5,921 nucleotides of DNA from Desulfobacteraceae bacterium (lineage in GTDB: Bacteria > Desulfobacterota > Desulfobacteria > Desulfobacterales > Desulfobacteraceae): the NCBI GenBank assembly GCA_024225895.1, contig JAAEMC010001141.1:1-5921 (forward strand), in the 5' to 3' direction. The position numbers and the translations under genes are program-made. Below, in pieces: positions 1 to 5,921 of this stretch. Position 1 is the stretch's first letter. Each line of letters begins with the position of its first letter. The notes below the pieces were generated by a model. That model made no database searches. It saw only the letters and a list, made by a program, of their open reading frames with translations, and was not told the origin of the DNA.

Positions 1-570
1 CATAAACTGATGGCCGAATATGTAAGATGATGATTTGACTTTGCCCACACTGAAATCTAAGATTTTCTCTCCCAAAAGACCTACCAGGGATATGATGGGA
101 CGGGCAAAGCTGATGGAAAGGGCCCCCCATCTCATGCGCTTGGGAAACGGAATGGCAAGAATCTGTTTTTCCAGCATATTTTCCAAAATGGACACTGAAG
201 ACTCGCACTTTTCCTGGACAACGGCTGTCAAATAACTTCCCTTGTCTGTTTTTTCAACCTTGATCTGGTCAATATCAATTCCAGCTTTGGCTGCAAATTT
301 TTGGGCAGCAATGGTGGGCTTGCCATCACCATCAAACCCGACCTTTTCAGGCGGACCTGTAATAACCGACGTCTTGGCATCCTGCATATCAGCCACATCG
401 TCAATTAACAGGGTGAGCCGCCTGGGTGTTCCCAGGATACGGGCACTGCCGTGCCTGATACGTGCCTTTGAAAGCGCGGCAGACAAATTATCTTTAAATG
501 CGTTCAGGGCAGGCACAATGTAACCTGCGGGAATCTCTTCACAACCGATTTCTATTAACAGCGTATTCAT
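1..570 (-). CDS. glyS: Glycyl-tRNA synthetase beta subunit, N-terminal part (cut by window edge)
   Basis: GlyS is the large subunit of the alpha2/beta2 glycyl-tRNA synthetase; it binds tRNA-Gly and is needed with GlyQ to charge it in the cytoplasm. The 190 codons present run open to the left edge, so roughly the first quarter to third of a protein usually near 690 residues is visible. Hallmarks seen in the translation are the start LLIEIGCEEIP (residues 4-14), TPRRL (48-52), ITGPP (70-74), KRMRWG (144-149) and GHQF (186-189, normally GHRF in the family). The ATG at 570-568 is preceded by a strong AGGAGG and lies 1 base after the glyQ stop, as expected for subunits made in equal amounts. No frameshift or internal stop occurs in the visible part. 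Identification is very secure. Confidence 0.97.
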   Translation of the reverse strand, partial: MNTLLIEIGCEEIPAGYIVPALNAFKDNLSAALSKARIRHGSARILGTPRRLTLLIDDVADMQDAKTSVITGPPEKVGFDGDGKPTIAAQKFAAKAGIDIDQIKVEKTDKGSYLTAVVQEKCESSVSILENMLEKQILAIPFPKRMRWGALSISFARPIISLVGLLGEKILDFSVGKVKSSSYIFGHQFM

Positions 571-571
571 T

Positions 572-1453
572 TTATGCCTCCTGTCCCCTGTTCAATAATG
601 GATGGCCCATCTCTTCTCTTTGCTCGATATATGCCTTTGAAGCCAGCCTTGCGATATCCCTGATTCGTTTGATGTATCCTGTACGTTCGGTAACACTGAT
701 GGCGCCCCGGGCATCCAGAAGGTTAAAGGTATGGGAACATTTCAGGCAATATTCATAGGTAGGGATGACCAAACCGTTCTTTACAATCCGATGGGCTTCA
801 GCCTCATACTTTTTAAACAGGTCAAAAAGCATATCCACATCCGCGATTTCAAAATTATATGTGGATTGTTCCACTTCCTGCTGATGGTACACATCCCGAT
901 AGGTAATCTCGTCATTCCATTTTAAATCAAATACATTATCCACACCCTGAAGATACATACAGATCCGTTCCAATCCATAGGTCAATTCCACGGAAACAGG
1001 CTTTACCTCAACCGATCCTGTCATCTGGAAATAGGTAAACTGGGTAACTTCCATGCCGTCCAGCCAGACCTCCCAGCCCAGACCGGATGCCCCAAGGGTC
1101 GGAGATTCCCAATCATCTTCCACAAACCGGATATCGTGTTCCAAAGGATCAATACCCAGAATCTTGAAAGAATCTAAAAACAGCTGTTGCACATCGGCTG
1201 GAGACGGTTTTAAAATCACCTGGTACTGGTAATAATGCTGAAGCCGGTTGGGATTTTCTCCATACCGGCCGTCTGTAGGACGCCTTGACGGCTGGACATA
1301 GGCGACTTTCCAGGGTTCGGGACCAAGGGCCTTTAAAAGGGTTGTGGGATGAAAGGTACCGGCTCCCACTTCCATGTCATAGGATTGGATCAGCACACAT
1401 CCTTTTTTTGCCCAGAACGTATTCAGATTTAAAATGACATCTTGAAAATTCAT
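572..1453 (-). CDS. glyQ: Glycyl-tRNA synthetase alpha subunit
   Basis: GlyQ is the class II catalytic subunit that activates glycine with ATP and, with GlyS, transfers it to tRNA-Gly. The 293-residue protein is close to the usual ~290-305. Signature stretches are [11 protein letters not shown] (26-36), the long conserved block from [13 protein letters not shown] to QYQV (56-79, containing a class II arginine motif), [21 protein letters not shown] (110-130, described here by its ends), [11 protein letters not shown] (133-143), TYGLERI (158-164) and the C-terminal SFNLLDAR-like [17 protein letters not shown] (241-257). The ATG at 1453 starts [10 protein letters not shown], matching the family's start, and has GGAG at 1461-1458 just upstream. 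The gene follows the GHMP kinase after 34 bases and is followed by glyS after 1 base. Nothing is missing or odd. Separate alpha and beta genes are typical of most bacteria other than those using the eukaryote-like single-chain enzyme. Confidence 0.98.
   Translation of the reverse strand: MNFQDVILNLNTFWAKKGCVLIQSYDMEVGAGTFHPTTLLKALGPEPWKVAYVQPSRRPTDGRYGENPNRLQHYYQYQVILKPSPADVQQLFLDSFKILGIDPLEHDIRFVEDDWESPTLGASGLGWEVWLDGMEVTQFTYFQMTGSVEVKPVSVELTYGLERICMYLQGVDNVFDLKWNDEITYRDVYHQQEVEQSTYNFEIADVDMLFDLFKKYEAEAHRIVKNGLVIPTYEYCLKCSHTFNLLDARGAISVTERTGYIKRIRDIARLASKAYIEQREEMGHPLLNRGQEA
577..582 (-). promoter_or_regulatory. Ribosome binding site of glyS, inside the end of glyQ
   Basis: Read on the minus strand, a perfect AGGAGG lies six bases before the glyQ TAA stop's region and 6 bases upstream of the glyS ATG (junction AGGAGGCATAAAATG). 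It encodes part of the last GlyQ residues (Gln-Glu-Ala), so ribosomes finishing glyQ are placed directly on the glyS start. This fixes the glyS start and suggests translational coupling of the two subunits. Confidence 0.85.
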
Positions 1454-1487
1454 GGTTCTCCGTTTCTTTTTTTCTATAAATTAAGGT

Positions 1488-2528
1488 TTAATAATTCTTT
1501 AATCCTTTATGATCTATCTTTGTGTCCAGAATTTTTGCATCTGGTACCTGCCCAAGAATCCGCTGCCATTGGGGCCTTAGCTCTTTTATATTCGCAGTAT
1601 CTGAGATAGCCCAGATACATCCGCCCCCTCCTGCACCGGTAAATCGGGCACCGCAATCAAAATCCATTGCTCTTTCAAACAACTTTTTTCCAATATTGTC
1701 AAGTACATCCGGTGTCATTTGGCATCGTATCTTTGTTTCTTCAATCATCAGATCTTTTGCCAGAAAGAATTTATTTTCTTTTACCGCCTTTGAAAAGTCA
1801 TTGGTTATCCGGGCGATCCTTTGAAAAAGTATCCTTGTTTCCCCTTTTTTAAAGGCATTAACCCACCTTTGATTAATATCTTTGGAAACATGGGGAATCC
1901 CGCAATAGGCCACAAGGATATTTTTGTTGAAGTCATCCAACTGCCTTTCGGTTCCATATATCTTTTTTTGTTTGAATGAAGGCACACCTTTTTTAATTTC
2001 CCAGAACCACTGGTTAACTCCGCCAACTGCTGCCGCAAGCTGATCCTGCATGCCGCAGGGAACCCCTGCAACGCTGGACTCAATGTAATGGGCAAGCCAG
2101 GCAGATTCCAGGGGATCAACCGGTTTGCCCTGTGCCTTTAGAAACGCCGCCACAATTGCAACAGCTGCACTCGAAGATCCGCCCAAAGCACCTCTTGGCG
2201 GTGACGAGGATTCAATATGGATGTGGACGCCTGATGCATTAAAGTAATCAGCCACGGCAAACATCAGTCCCATGGGATGATTGTAAGGGGCGTGCCCTGC
2301 ATCAAATTGAGCACTTTCAAATCCCTTGGATGAAATCTTTATCTTGCCGTTCTCAAAAGCAGACAAAGTCACGTTGGTCCTCATATCAAGGGCAATGTTA
2401 AAACAAGACGGAGAGAATGGATTAAGCGGCAGATAAAAGGTGCTGATATCCAGAGTGCCGCCCAGGTCCACCCTGCAAGGCACTGATGTTTTTATTTTCT
2501 CGTTTTCCAATTGTTTGTTCAGATTCAT
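1488..2528 (-). CDS. GHMP-superfamily sugar kinase (HddA/galactokinase-like), substrate unknown
   Basis: A 346-residue cytoplasmic ATP-dependent small-molecule kinase of the GHMP superfamily. All three family motifs are visible: motif 1 PCRVDLGGTLDIS (17-29); the ATP-binding motif 2 PPRGALGGSSSAAV (110-123), with Ala114 where Gly is common; and the C-terminal glycine loop ARFTGAGGGGCIWAI (294-308). GMQDQLAAAVGG (159-170) matches the GKQDQ-type stretch of HddA (heptose 7-phosphate kinase) and fucokinase-like enzymes, making Asp162 the likely catalytic base. That, and the GG-x-x-D form of motif 1, favour a sugar or sugar-phosphate substrate over mevalonate or homoserine. The true substrate cannot be read from the sequence: no heptose or nucleotide-sugar gene is nearby. 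The ATG overlaps the recO stop as ATGA; the upstream AAGAAAG is a weak ribosome site, so expression probably depends on coupling to recO. Family assignment is strong, substrate is open. Confidence 0.9.
   Translation of the reverse strand: MNLNKQLENEKIKTSVPCRVDLGGTLDISTFYLPLNPFSPSCFNIALDMRTNVTLSAFENGKIKISSKGFESAQFDAGHAPYNHPMGLMFAVADYFNASGVHIHIESSSPPRGALGGSSSAAVAIVAAFLKAQGKPVDPLESAWLAHYIESSVAGVPCGMQDQLAAAVGGVNQWFWEIKKGVPSFKQKKIYGTERQLDDFNKNILVAYCGIPHVSKDINQRWVNAFKKGETRILFQRIARITNDFSKAVKENKFFLAKDLMIEETKIRCQMTPDVLDNIGKKLFERAMDFDCGARFTGAGGGGCIWAISDTANIKELRPQWQRILGQVPDAKILDTKIDHKGLKNY
2525..2528 (-). other. recO stop / GHMP kinase start overlap (ATGA)
   Basis: On the minus strand the four bases read ATGA, giving the start codon of the sugar kinase (2528-2526) and the TGA stop of recO (2527-2525). 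The bases just upstream (GAGACAAGAAAG) offer only a weak Shine-Dalgarno sequence, so termination-reinitiation from recO is the likely way the kinase is translated. Confidence 0.9.
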
Positions 2529-3304
2529 CTTTCTTGTCTCAATCTTCTTAAAAAGGCCAGGCTTTTAAAATCAGTGCCCATGTGAAAGGGGATAAATGAT
2601 TCTAAAAGAATCTGCCCTTCTTTCATGGCACTTTTTGAAAATCTTATTCTGGCAGCTCGTTTGATGTCAGTGGTATTAATCCAGAAAAGCTGCTTTAGAG
2701 TACCTTTGGTTACATCCATGCCGAATCGCGATGCATCAGAAAGACAATCGGCACAGATAATCCGGCCATCCTTAAAATCAAACCGGATGTGCTTTTGTTT
2801 TATGTTATCAATGCTTTTCTTACAAATACCGCAGTGCTCTATATTTGGGCTGAACCCGGATATACTCATAAATCTGATTTGAAATAAAAGGCTGATTACC
2901 TCTTTTTCAATAAAACCCGAATCCAGAGCATCCAGGGAAAACAAAAGCAGTTCATAGAGTTTGGGCTGGGCTTTGCCTTCTTCTAAAAAAGTATTGACCA
3001 TTTCGGTCCAATAGCCTGCATATCCTGTTTTAAACACATCTGACCGGATGTTTATAAAACCTTTCTCAAGTTCTGCCTGGGACAAGATAATCATGGCACC
3101 TTTATTTTTTTGAGGCAACCTGCACTGGATATTATGAACAGAGAAAAGATCAAGTGCACCGGAAAACCGTTTAACACTTTTTTTGGCATTTTTTGCGATC
3201 ACGCAAATCTTACCTTCTGAATCGGTTAAGAAGGTCATGATGAGGTCATGATCACCATATTCAATTTTTTTTAACAAAATCGCGTCTGTGGAAAACCCGG
3301 CCAT
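2525..3304 (-). CDS. recO: DNA repair protein RecO
   Basis: RecO works with RecR (and often RecF) to load RecA on SSB-coated single-stranded DNA in gap repair and recombination, and can anneal strands. The 259-residue length fits the family (about 240-270). The N-terminal OB-fold opens with the family pattern FSTDAILLKKIEYGDHD (4-20), followed by the LTDSEGKICVIAKNAKK strand/loop (26-42) rich in basic residues. A helical middle follows, then a zinc-finger-like pair CGIC (158-161) and CADC (184-187); this four-cysteine form occurs in many bacterial RecO proteins, although E. coli RecO lacks it. The C-terminus ends in a basic helix (FLRRLRQER). The ATG at 3304 lies 10 bases after the mgtE stop, with AGGA at 3316-3313 eight bases upstream, overlapping that stop. 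It overlaps the following kinase by 4 bases. No other start fits the family's N-terminus as well. Confidence 0.95.
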   Translation of the reverse strand: MAGFSTDAILLKKIEYGDHDLIMTFLTDSEGKICVIAKNAKKSVKRFSGALDLFSVHNIQCRLPQKNKGAMIILSQAELEKGFINIRSDVFKTGYAGYWTEMVNTFLEEGKAQPKLYELLLFSLDALDSGFIEKEVISLLFQIRFMSISGFSPNIEHCGICKKSIDNIKQKHIRFDFKDGRIICADCLSDASRFGMDVTKGTLKQLFWINTTDIKRAARIRFSKSAMKEGQILLESFIPFHMGTDFKSLAFLRRLRQER

Positions 3305-3312
3305 GAAATATT

Positions 3313-3316
3313 TCCT
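3313..3316 (-). promoter_or_regulatory. Ribosome binding site of recO, overlapping the mgtE stop
   Basis: Minus strand AGGA shares its first two bases with the TAG stop of mgtE and lies 8 bases before the recO ATG. It supports the chosen recO start and suggests that recO translation is linked to that of mgtE. Confidence 0.65.
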
Positions 3317-4679
3317 ATAGGCCGATTAAAAGGGTGGCAATCATAAAATAGCAATAGACACTGACAATATCGACCGAGGTGGTGACAAAGGGGCCGGTTG
3401 CCACTGCCGGGTCAATATTGAACCGTTCCATAATCAGCGGGATCATAGAACCCACAAGGGACGCAATGGACATGGAGGAAATAATCCCAAGGCCAACTGC
3501 AATGGCAAGAGACCAGGAAAAGGGTTCGGCTGCATAAAGAATTTTGGCTACCACCCCGATAAAAACACCATAGACAATGCCGAGAATCGTCCCGACAGCC
3601 AGCTCTTTTCCCACAATCTTTGCAAAATCCTGGATATCAATTTTGCCCGTAGCAATTCCGCGGACCACAATAGTGGAAGACTGGGTCCCGATATTACCGC
3701 CCATTCCCATGATAACCGGAATAAACGCTGCAAGATAGACCGCTTCTCCAAGTGCTGATTCAAAACTGTTCAAGATAAAGACAGCGGCAAGACCGCCTAA
3801 AAAACTTGCAAACAACCAGGGCAGCCGGATTCGTGTACCTCTGAATACCGTCTGGGTCTCCACATATTCTTCACCGACACCCGCCATCTTCAACATATCT
3901 TCTGTAGCAGCTTCATGGAGGATATCTATGACGTCATCCACTGTTACAATACCGATCATCTTATTGTCATCATCCACCACCGGAATAGCCAGATAGTCAT
4001 ATTTGGAAACCAGTTTGGCCACATCCTCCCTGTCTGTAAAAGGCGTGGCAGTAATTATATCGGTTGCCATAAACTCTTTTAACGGTTTTTCCGGAGGGAC
4101 CACCACAAGCTGCCGCAATGAGCTTACGCCCACCAGCTTGCCATAATCATCAATTACATAGATATAAAACGGCATTTCAACGTCCAGGTATTTGCTCTGC
4201 AACGCCTCAATCACTTCTCTGGCTTTGGTCTCTTCTTCAAGGGCAACAAAATCCTGAACCATGAGGCTTCCGGCTGTATCCTCATCATAACTCATTAACT
4301 GCTCGACATTATCTGATTCCTCTTTCTGCATCTTTGATAGAATCTGATCAGATAACTCTTCATCCAGCATATTTAACAGCTCTGCCGCATCATCAGACGG
4401 CAGGGTGTTAAAAATTTCCACAAGGATCGATAGATTAATTTGTTTTACGTATTCCAAGAAGGTATTTTCTTCGAGTTCTGAAAGCAGCAAACCCATTTGC
4501 TCCGGGTCTTCCAACAGCTTAAACAACCGTTTCCGGTTATCCATGGACAGCTCTTTAAAAACAATGGATAAATCCGCCATATGCGTTTTGGCAATAATAT
4601 TTTTAAGCTGCCGGGTTGCCCCTCGACGCAAGAGTCTTTTAATACTAACAGTAAGAATTCTAAGTTGTTCGGTTTGCAT
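3315..4679 (-). CDS. mgtE: Magnesium transporter MgtE
   Basis: MgtE is a dimeric inner-membrane Mg2+ channel whose cytoplasmic part closes the pore when magnesium is high. The 454 residues match the family's usual ~450. Order: acidic helical MgtE_N domain (about 25-130, with LPSDDAAELLNML at 93-105); two CBS domains (about 137-195, starting AGSLM; and 204-258, with VTVDDVIDIL); a plug-helix region; then five hydrophobic segments at about 287-305, 313-327, 359-380, 388-416 and 433-453. The pore signature PVIMGMGGNIGTQSSTIVVR (321-340) and the DPAVATGPFVTT...D block (423-437) are present; Asp437 probably corresponds to the pore aspartate that binds Mg2+. The ATG at 4679 has AAGAGGG (4691-4685) five bases upstream. 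It lies 31 bases after the SurA-like gene and 10 bases before recO. Regulation is probably at the protein level, as the short leader leaves no room for a magnesium riboswitch. Confidence 0.97.
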   Translation of the reverse strand: MQTEQLRILTVSIKRLLRRGATRQLKNIIAKTHMADLSIVFKELSMDNRKRLFKLLEDPEQMGLLLSELEENTFLEYVKQINLSILVEIFNTLPSDDAAELLNMLDEELSDQILSKMQKEESDNVEQLMSYDEDTAGSLMVQDFVALEEETKAREVIEALQSKYLDVEMPFYIYVIDDYGKLVGVSSLRQLVVVPPEKPLKEFMATDIITATPFTDREDVAKLVSKYDYLAIPVVDDDNKMIGIVTVDDVIDILHEAATEDMLKMAGVGEEYVETQTVFRGTRIRLPWLFASFLGGLAAVFILNSFESALGEAVYLAAFIPVIMGMGGNIGTQSSTIVVRGIATGKIDIQDFAKIVGKELAVGTILGIVYGVFIGVVAKILYAAEPFSWSLAIAVGLGIISSMSIASLVGSMIPLIMERFNIDPAVATGPFVTTSVDIVSVYCYFMIATLLIGL

Positions 4680-4684
4680 GATTA

Positions 4685-4691
4685 CCCTCTT
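4685..4691 (-). promoter_or_regulatory. Ribosome binding site of mgtE
   Basis: Minus-strand AAGAGGG lies five bases upstream of the mgtE ATG, in the 31-base gap after the SurA-like gene. It decides the start, which also gives the expected full-length N domain. Confidence 0.7.
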
Positions 4692-4710
4692 GGAAAAAAA
4701 TGGTTAACAA

Positions 4711-5649
4711 TCACAGCATTATCTTAATATGTGCTTTTTCCTTGAGTGATTTGAGCCAATTTAAAAATTTGCTTTTGACCAGTTCTTGAAACAGGGTTTC
4801 CCGGATATCTTCTGACGCCTCCTCAAGAGTTTTCTTGTTTTCAAAAATAATATCTTCCACATAAAAAATCTGAAAACCCTGGGGAGTTTCAATCACGCCG
4901 GAATACTCACCCTTTTCCAACTTTTCAATACTATCTTTGATAGTGATTGAAAACATATTGATATTAAAGACACCAAGATCACCGCCTTCCAAAGCATTAG
5001 GTGCAGTGGAATTCTCACTGGCCAGGGTTTTAAAATCTGCATTCTGGTCCAGTTTTTGTTTTATTTCCTGTAATATACTTTCATTATCGTGCAGGATATT
5101 TCTCAAATGGTATTTTTTTTGACCCTTGAACTTGTCTATATGCTCATCATAATAACTTTTGATATCTGCATCAGTGATGATGACTTTTGACCTGACCGAT
5201 TGATTTATAATTTTTGCCTGCAATCTCTGCTCTTTGATTTTTTGGGCATAGCCTTCCCAAGTCATAGCATCCCGTGATAGCAGCTCTTCAAATTCTTCAC
5301 GACTTAGTCCTTTGGATTCCATCATTTTCTCCAGGACGGAATTCACTTCTTCATCACTCACCTTCACACCAATCCTGTTGGCTTCCTGGCGGGTCAATTT
5401 CTCATCAACAAGCGTATTTAAAGCATCAGATTGAAGTTTTTTAATCACTTCTTGCTTTTTATCAGACGTATACCCTGCAGCTTCCACCTTTAATAAATAC
5501 GGTTTTAAAATCGTATCCAATTCAACAAGGGTGATGATATCGTCATTTACAATGGCAACAATTCGATCAACAACATTGGCAAACACCATATTACAAACGC
5601 CGAACCATATAGCAAAAAAACAAAGTATCAAACAGATCTTCTTTTTCAT
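4711..5649 (-). CDS. SurA-like periplasmic peptidyl-prolyl isomerase / chaperone with one parvulin domain
   Basis: A 312-residue exported protein resembling SurA, which helps outer-membrane proteins fold in the periplasm. Residues 1-24 form a Sec signal peptide (basic MKKK, hydrophobic core, VFA before a likely cut at 24/25). The mature start NVVDRIVAIVNDDIIT (25-40) is the classic SurA_N opening; the helical SurA_N domain runs to about 165. One parvulin (rotamase) domain follows at about 178-268, with GGDLGVF (222-228), LEKGEYSGVIETPQGFQ (244-260). A C-terminal helix FLNWLKSLKEKAHIKI (295-310) closes the chaperone core. E. coli SurA has two parvulin domains, so this is the shorter form common in other phyla. 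Odd: the parvulin RHIL motif reads RNIL (Asn184) and the later Gly-x-His reads GFQ (Gln260), so isomerase activity may be weak or absent. The ATG is 1 base after the previous gene's stop, with GGGAGCGAG at 5665-5657 upstream. Confidence 0.92.
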   Translation of the reverse strand: MKKKICLILCFFAIWFGVCNMVFANVVDRIVAIVNDDIITLVELDTILKPYLLKVEAAGYTSDKKQEVIKKLQSDALNTLVDEKLTRQEANRIGVKVSDEEVNSVLEKMMESKGLSREEFEELLSRDAMTWEGYAQKIKEQRLQAKIINQSVRSKVIITDADIKSYYDEHIDKFKGQKKYHLRNILHDNESILQEIKQKLDQNADFKTLASENSTAPNALEGGDLGVFNINMFSITIKDSIEKLEKGEYSGVIETPQGFQIFYVEDIIFENKKTLEEASEDIRETLFQELVKSKFLNWLKSLKEKAHIKIML

Positions 5650-5650
5650 T

Positions 5651-5921
5651 TTATTTCTCGCTCCCTTTATTGAGACCTATTAAACAGGCTCTAAGCTCAT
5701 TTTTATTTATGTCCACCGGATAGGACTTGGCTAATGAAGCAATCCAGTCATCATAATGTCCTTCTGTTTTTTTCATGCGAAGCTGAGTAATTAGCTCACT
5801 CTCGCTCATTTCAATTTTTTCATCAGTTTGCTTATCTTTTTTTAACTTGGCTTTATACTGGTCGTAAAACTCAATAATTTCATAGGAAGTTATTTGGATC
5901 TTTTCTTTGAGTTCTTTTTCA
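5651..5921 (-). CDS. SurA_N-type chaperone homologue, C-terminal 89 residues (cut by window edge)
   Basis: An open frame enters from the right edge and ends with TAA at 5653-5651, one base before the SurA-like start. The 89 visible residues are highly charged. Near their start, ITSYEIIEFYDQYKAKLKK matches the pattern that ends the SurA_N domain in the next gene (ITDADIKSYYDEHIDKFKG there), and near the end HYDDWIASLAKSYPVDINK matches the neighbour's closing helix (FLNWLKSLKEKAHIKI). Only about 35 residues separate the two, so there is no room for a ~90-residue parvulin domain. I infer a periplasmic chaperone made of the SurA_N core alone, paralogous to the next gene and probably co-translated with it. 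The N-terminus, including any signal peptide, is outside the window, and no gene name can be given. The reading frame is supported by codon pattern and by the similarity; the family call is moderate. Confidence 0.75.
   Translation of the reverse strand, partial: EKELKEKIQITSYEIIEFYDQYKAKLKKDKQTDEKIEMSESELITQLRMKKTEGHYDDWIASLAKSYPVDINKNELRACLIGLNKGSEK
5657..5665 (-). promoter_or_regulatory. Ribosome binding site of the SurA-like gene, inside the previous gene's end
   Basis: Minus-strand GGGAGCGAG lies seven bases before the ATG at 5649 and within the last codons (Gly-Ser-Glu) of the upstream chaperone gene. It supports the start that gives an intact signal peptide and suggests coupled translation of the two proteins. 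Confidence 0.65.

Noticed and set aside
242..523. Plus-strand open frame of 93 codons
   Set aside because: It lies wholly antisense to glyS, whose translation carries clear family motifs; the antisense protein has no recognisable features.
1454..1510. AT-rich stretch with TATAGA-like bases before glyQ as a possible promoter
   Set aside because: A -10-like hexamer is expected by chance in such AT-rich sequence and no matching -35 element at proper spacing is evident.
1522..1824. Plus-strand open frame of 100 codons opposite the sugar kinase
   Set aside because: Antisense shadow of the GHMP kinase; its proline run is the complement of the glycine-rich GAGGGG loop codons.
1805..2119. Second minus-strand open frame of 104 codons inside the kinase gene
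   Set aside because: Overlaps the kinase in another frame, where the kinase catalytic GMQDQ region is well conserved; no sign of an independent gene.
4405..4707. Plus-strand open frame of 100 codons across the mgtE start
   Set aside because: Serine-rich antisense translation of the acidic MgtE N domain, with no ribosome site or family resemblance.
4680..4710. Possible terminator (T run beside GTTAAC) between the SurA-like gene and mgtE
   Set aside because: The T run is not preceded by a stable GC-rich stem; GTTAAC is only a 6-base AT-rich palindrome.
4711..5649. Lipoprotein reading of the SurA-like signal peptide because of Cys19
   Set aside because: The residues before the cysteine (FGV) do not fit a lipobox, while VFA at 22-24 gives a good signal peptidase I site.
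1..5921. CRISPR arrays, insertion sequences, tRNA genes, tandem repeats or defence systems
   Set aside because: Coding sequence fills nearly the whole window; no repeat-spacer pattern, inverted ends, transposase or RNA gene was seen on either strand.

Overview
The window reads as an ordinary chromosomal housekeeping stretch. It holds seven protein genes, all on the minus strand and tightly packed. In transcription order (high to low coordinates) they are: the C-terminal end of a periplasmic SurA_N-type chaperone (cut by the right edge); a complete SurA-like peptidyl-prolyl isomerase; an MgtE magnesium transporter; the recombination mediator RecO; a GHMP-superfamily sugar kinase; the glycyl-tRNA synthetase alpha subunit GlyQ; and the first 190 codons of the beta subunit GlyS (cut by the left edge). 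The gaps between them are 1, 31, 10, -4 (overlap), 34 and 1 bases. I see no terminator hairpin or convincing promoter in any gap, so one polycistronic transcript is the simplest reading.

The organism is probably a Gram-negative bacterium: it has periplasmic SurA-like chaperones with a Sec signal peptide, and the two-gene alpha2/beta2 type of glycyl-tRNA synthetase. The base composition is moderate and slightly AT-rich. Tandem SurA-like genes close to mgtE, recO, a galactokinase-like GHMP kinase and glyQS, together with the protein sequence style, suggest a sulfate-reducing deltaproteobacterium (Desulfobacterota, Desulfobacterales-like). That placement is inference from memory of similar proteins, not something I could search.

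Region by region: 5651-5921 and 4711-5649 encode two envelope-folding proteins sharing the same C-terminal helix pattern. The first appears to lack the parvulin domain; the second has one, but with key histidines replaced. 3315-4679 is a full-length MgtE with N domain, paired CBS domains and five membrane segments. 2525-3304 is RecO with its zinc-binding CxxC pair. 1488-2528 is the GHMP kinase, whose start codon overlaps the recO stop. 1-1453 is glyQS.

The genes do not form one pathway; they look like a conserved housekeeping cluster covering envelope protein folding, magnesium uptake, DNA repair, sugar phosphorylation and translation. I found no mobile element, CRISPR array, RNA gene, toxin or defence system, and no evidence of a new biological system. 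The points most worth a second look are the parvulin-less/parvulin-altered chaperone pair and the sugar kinase of unknown substrate coupled to recO.
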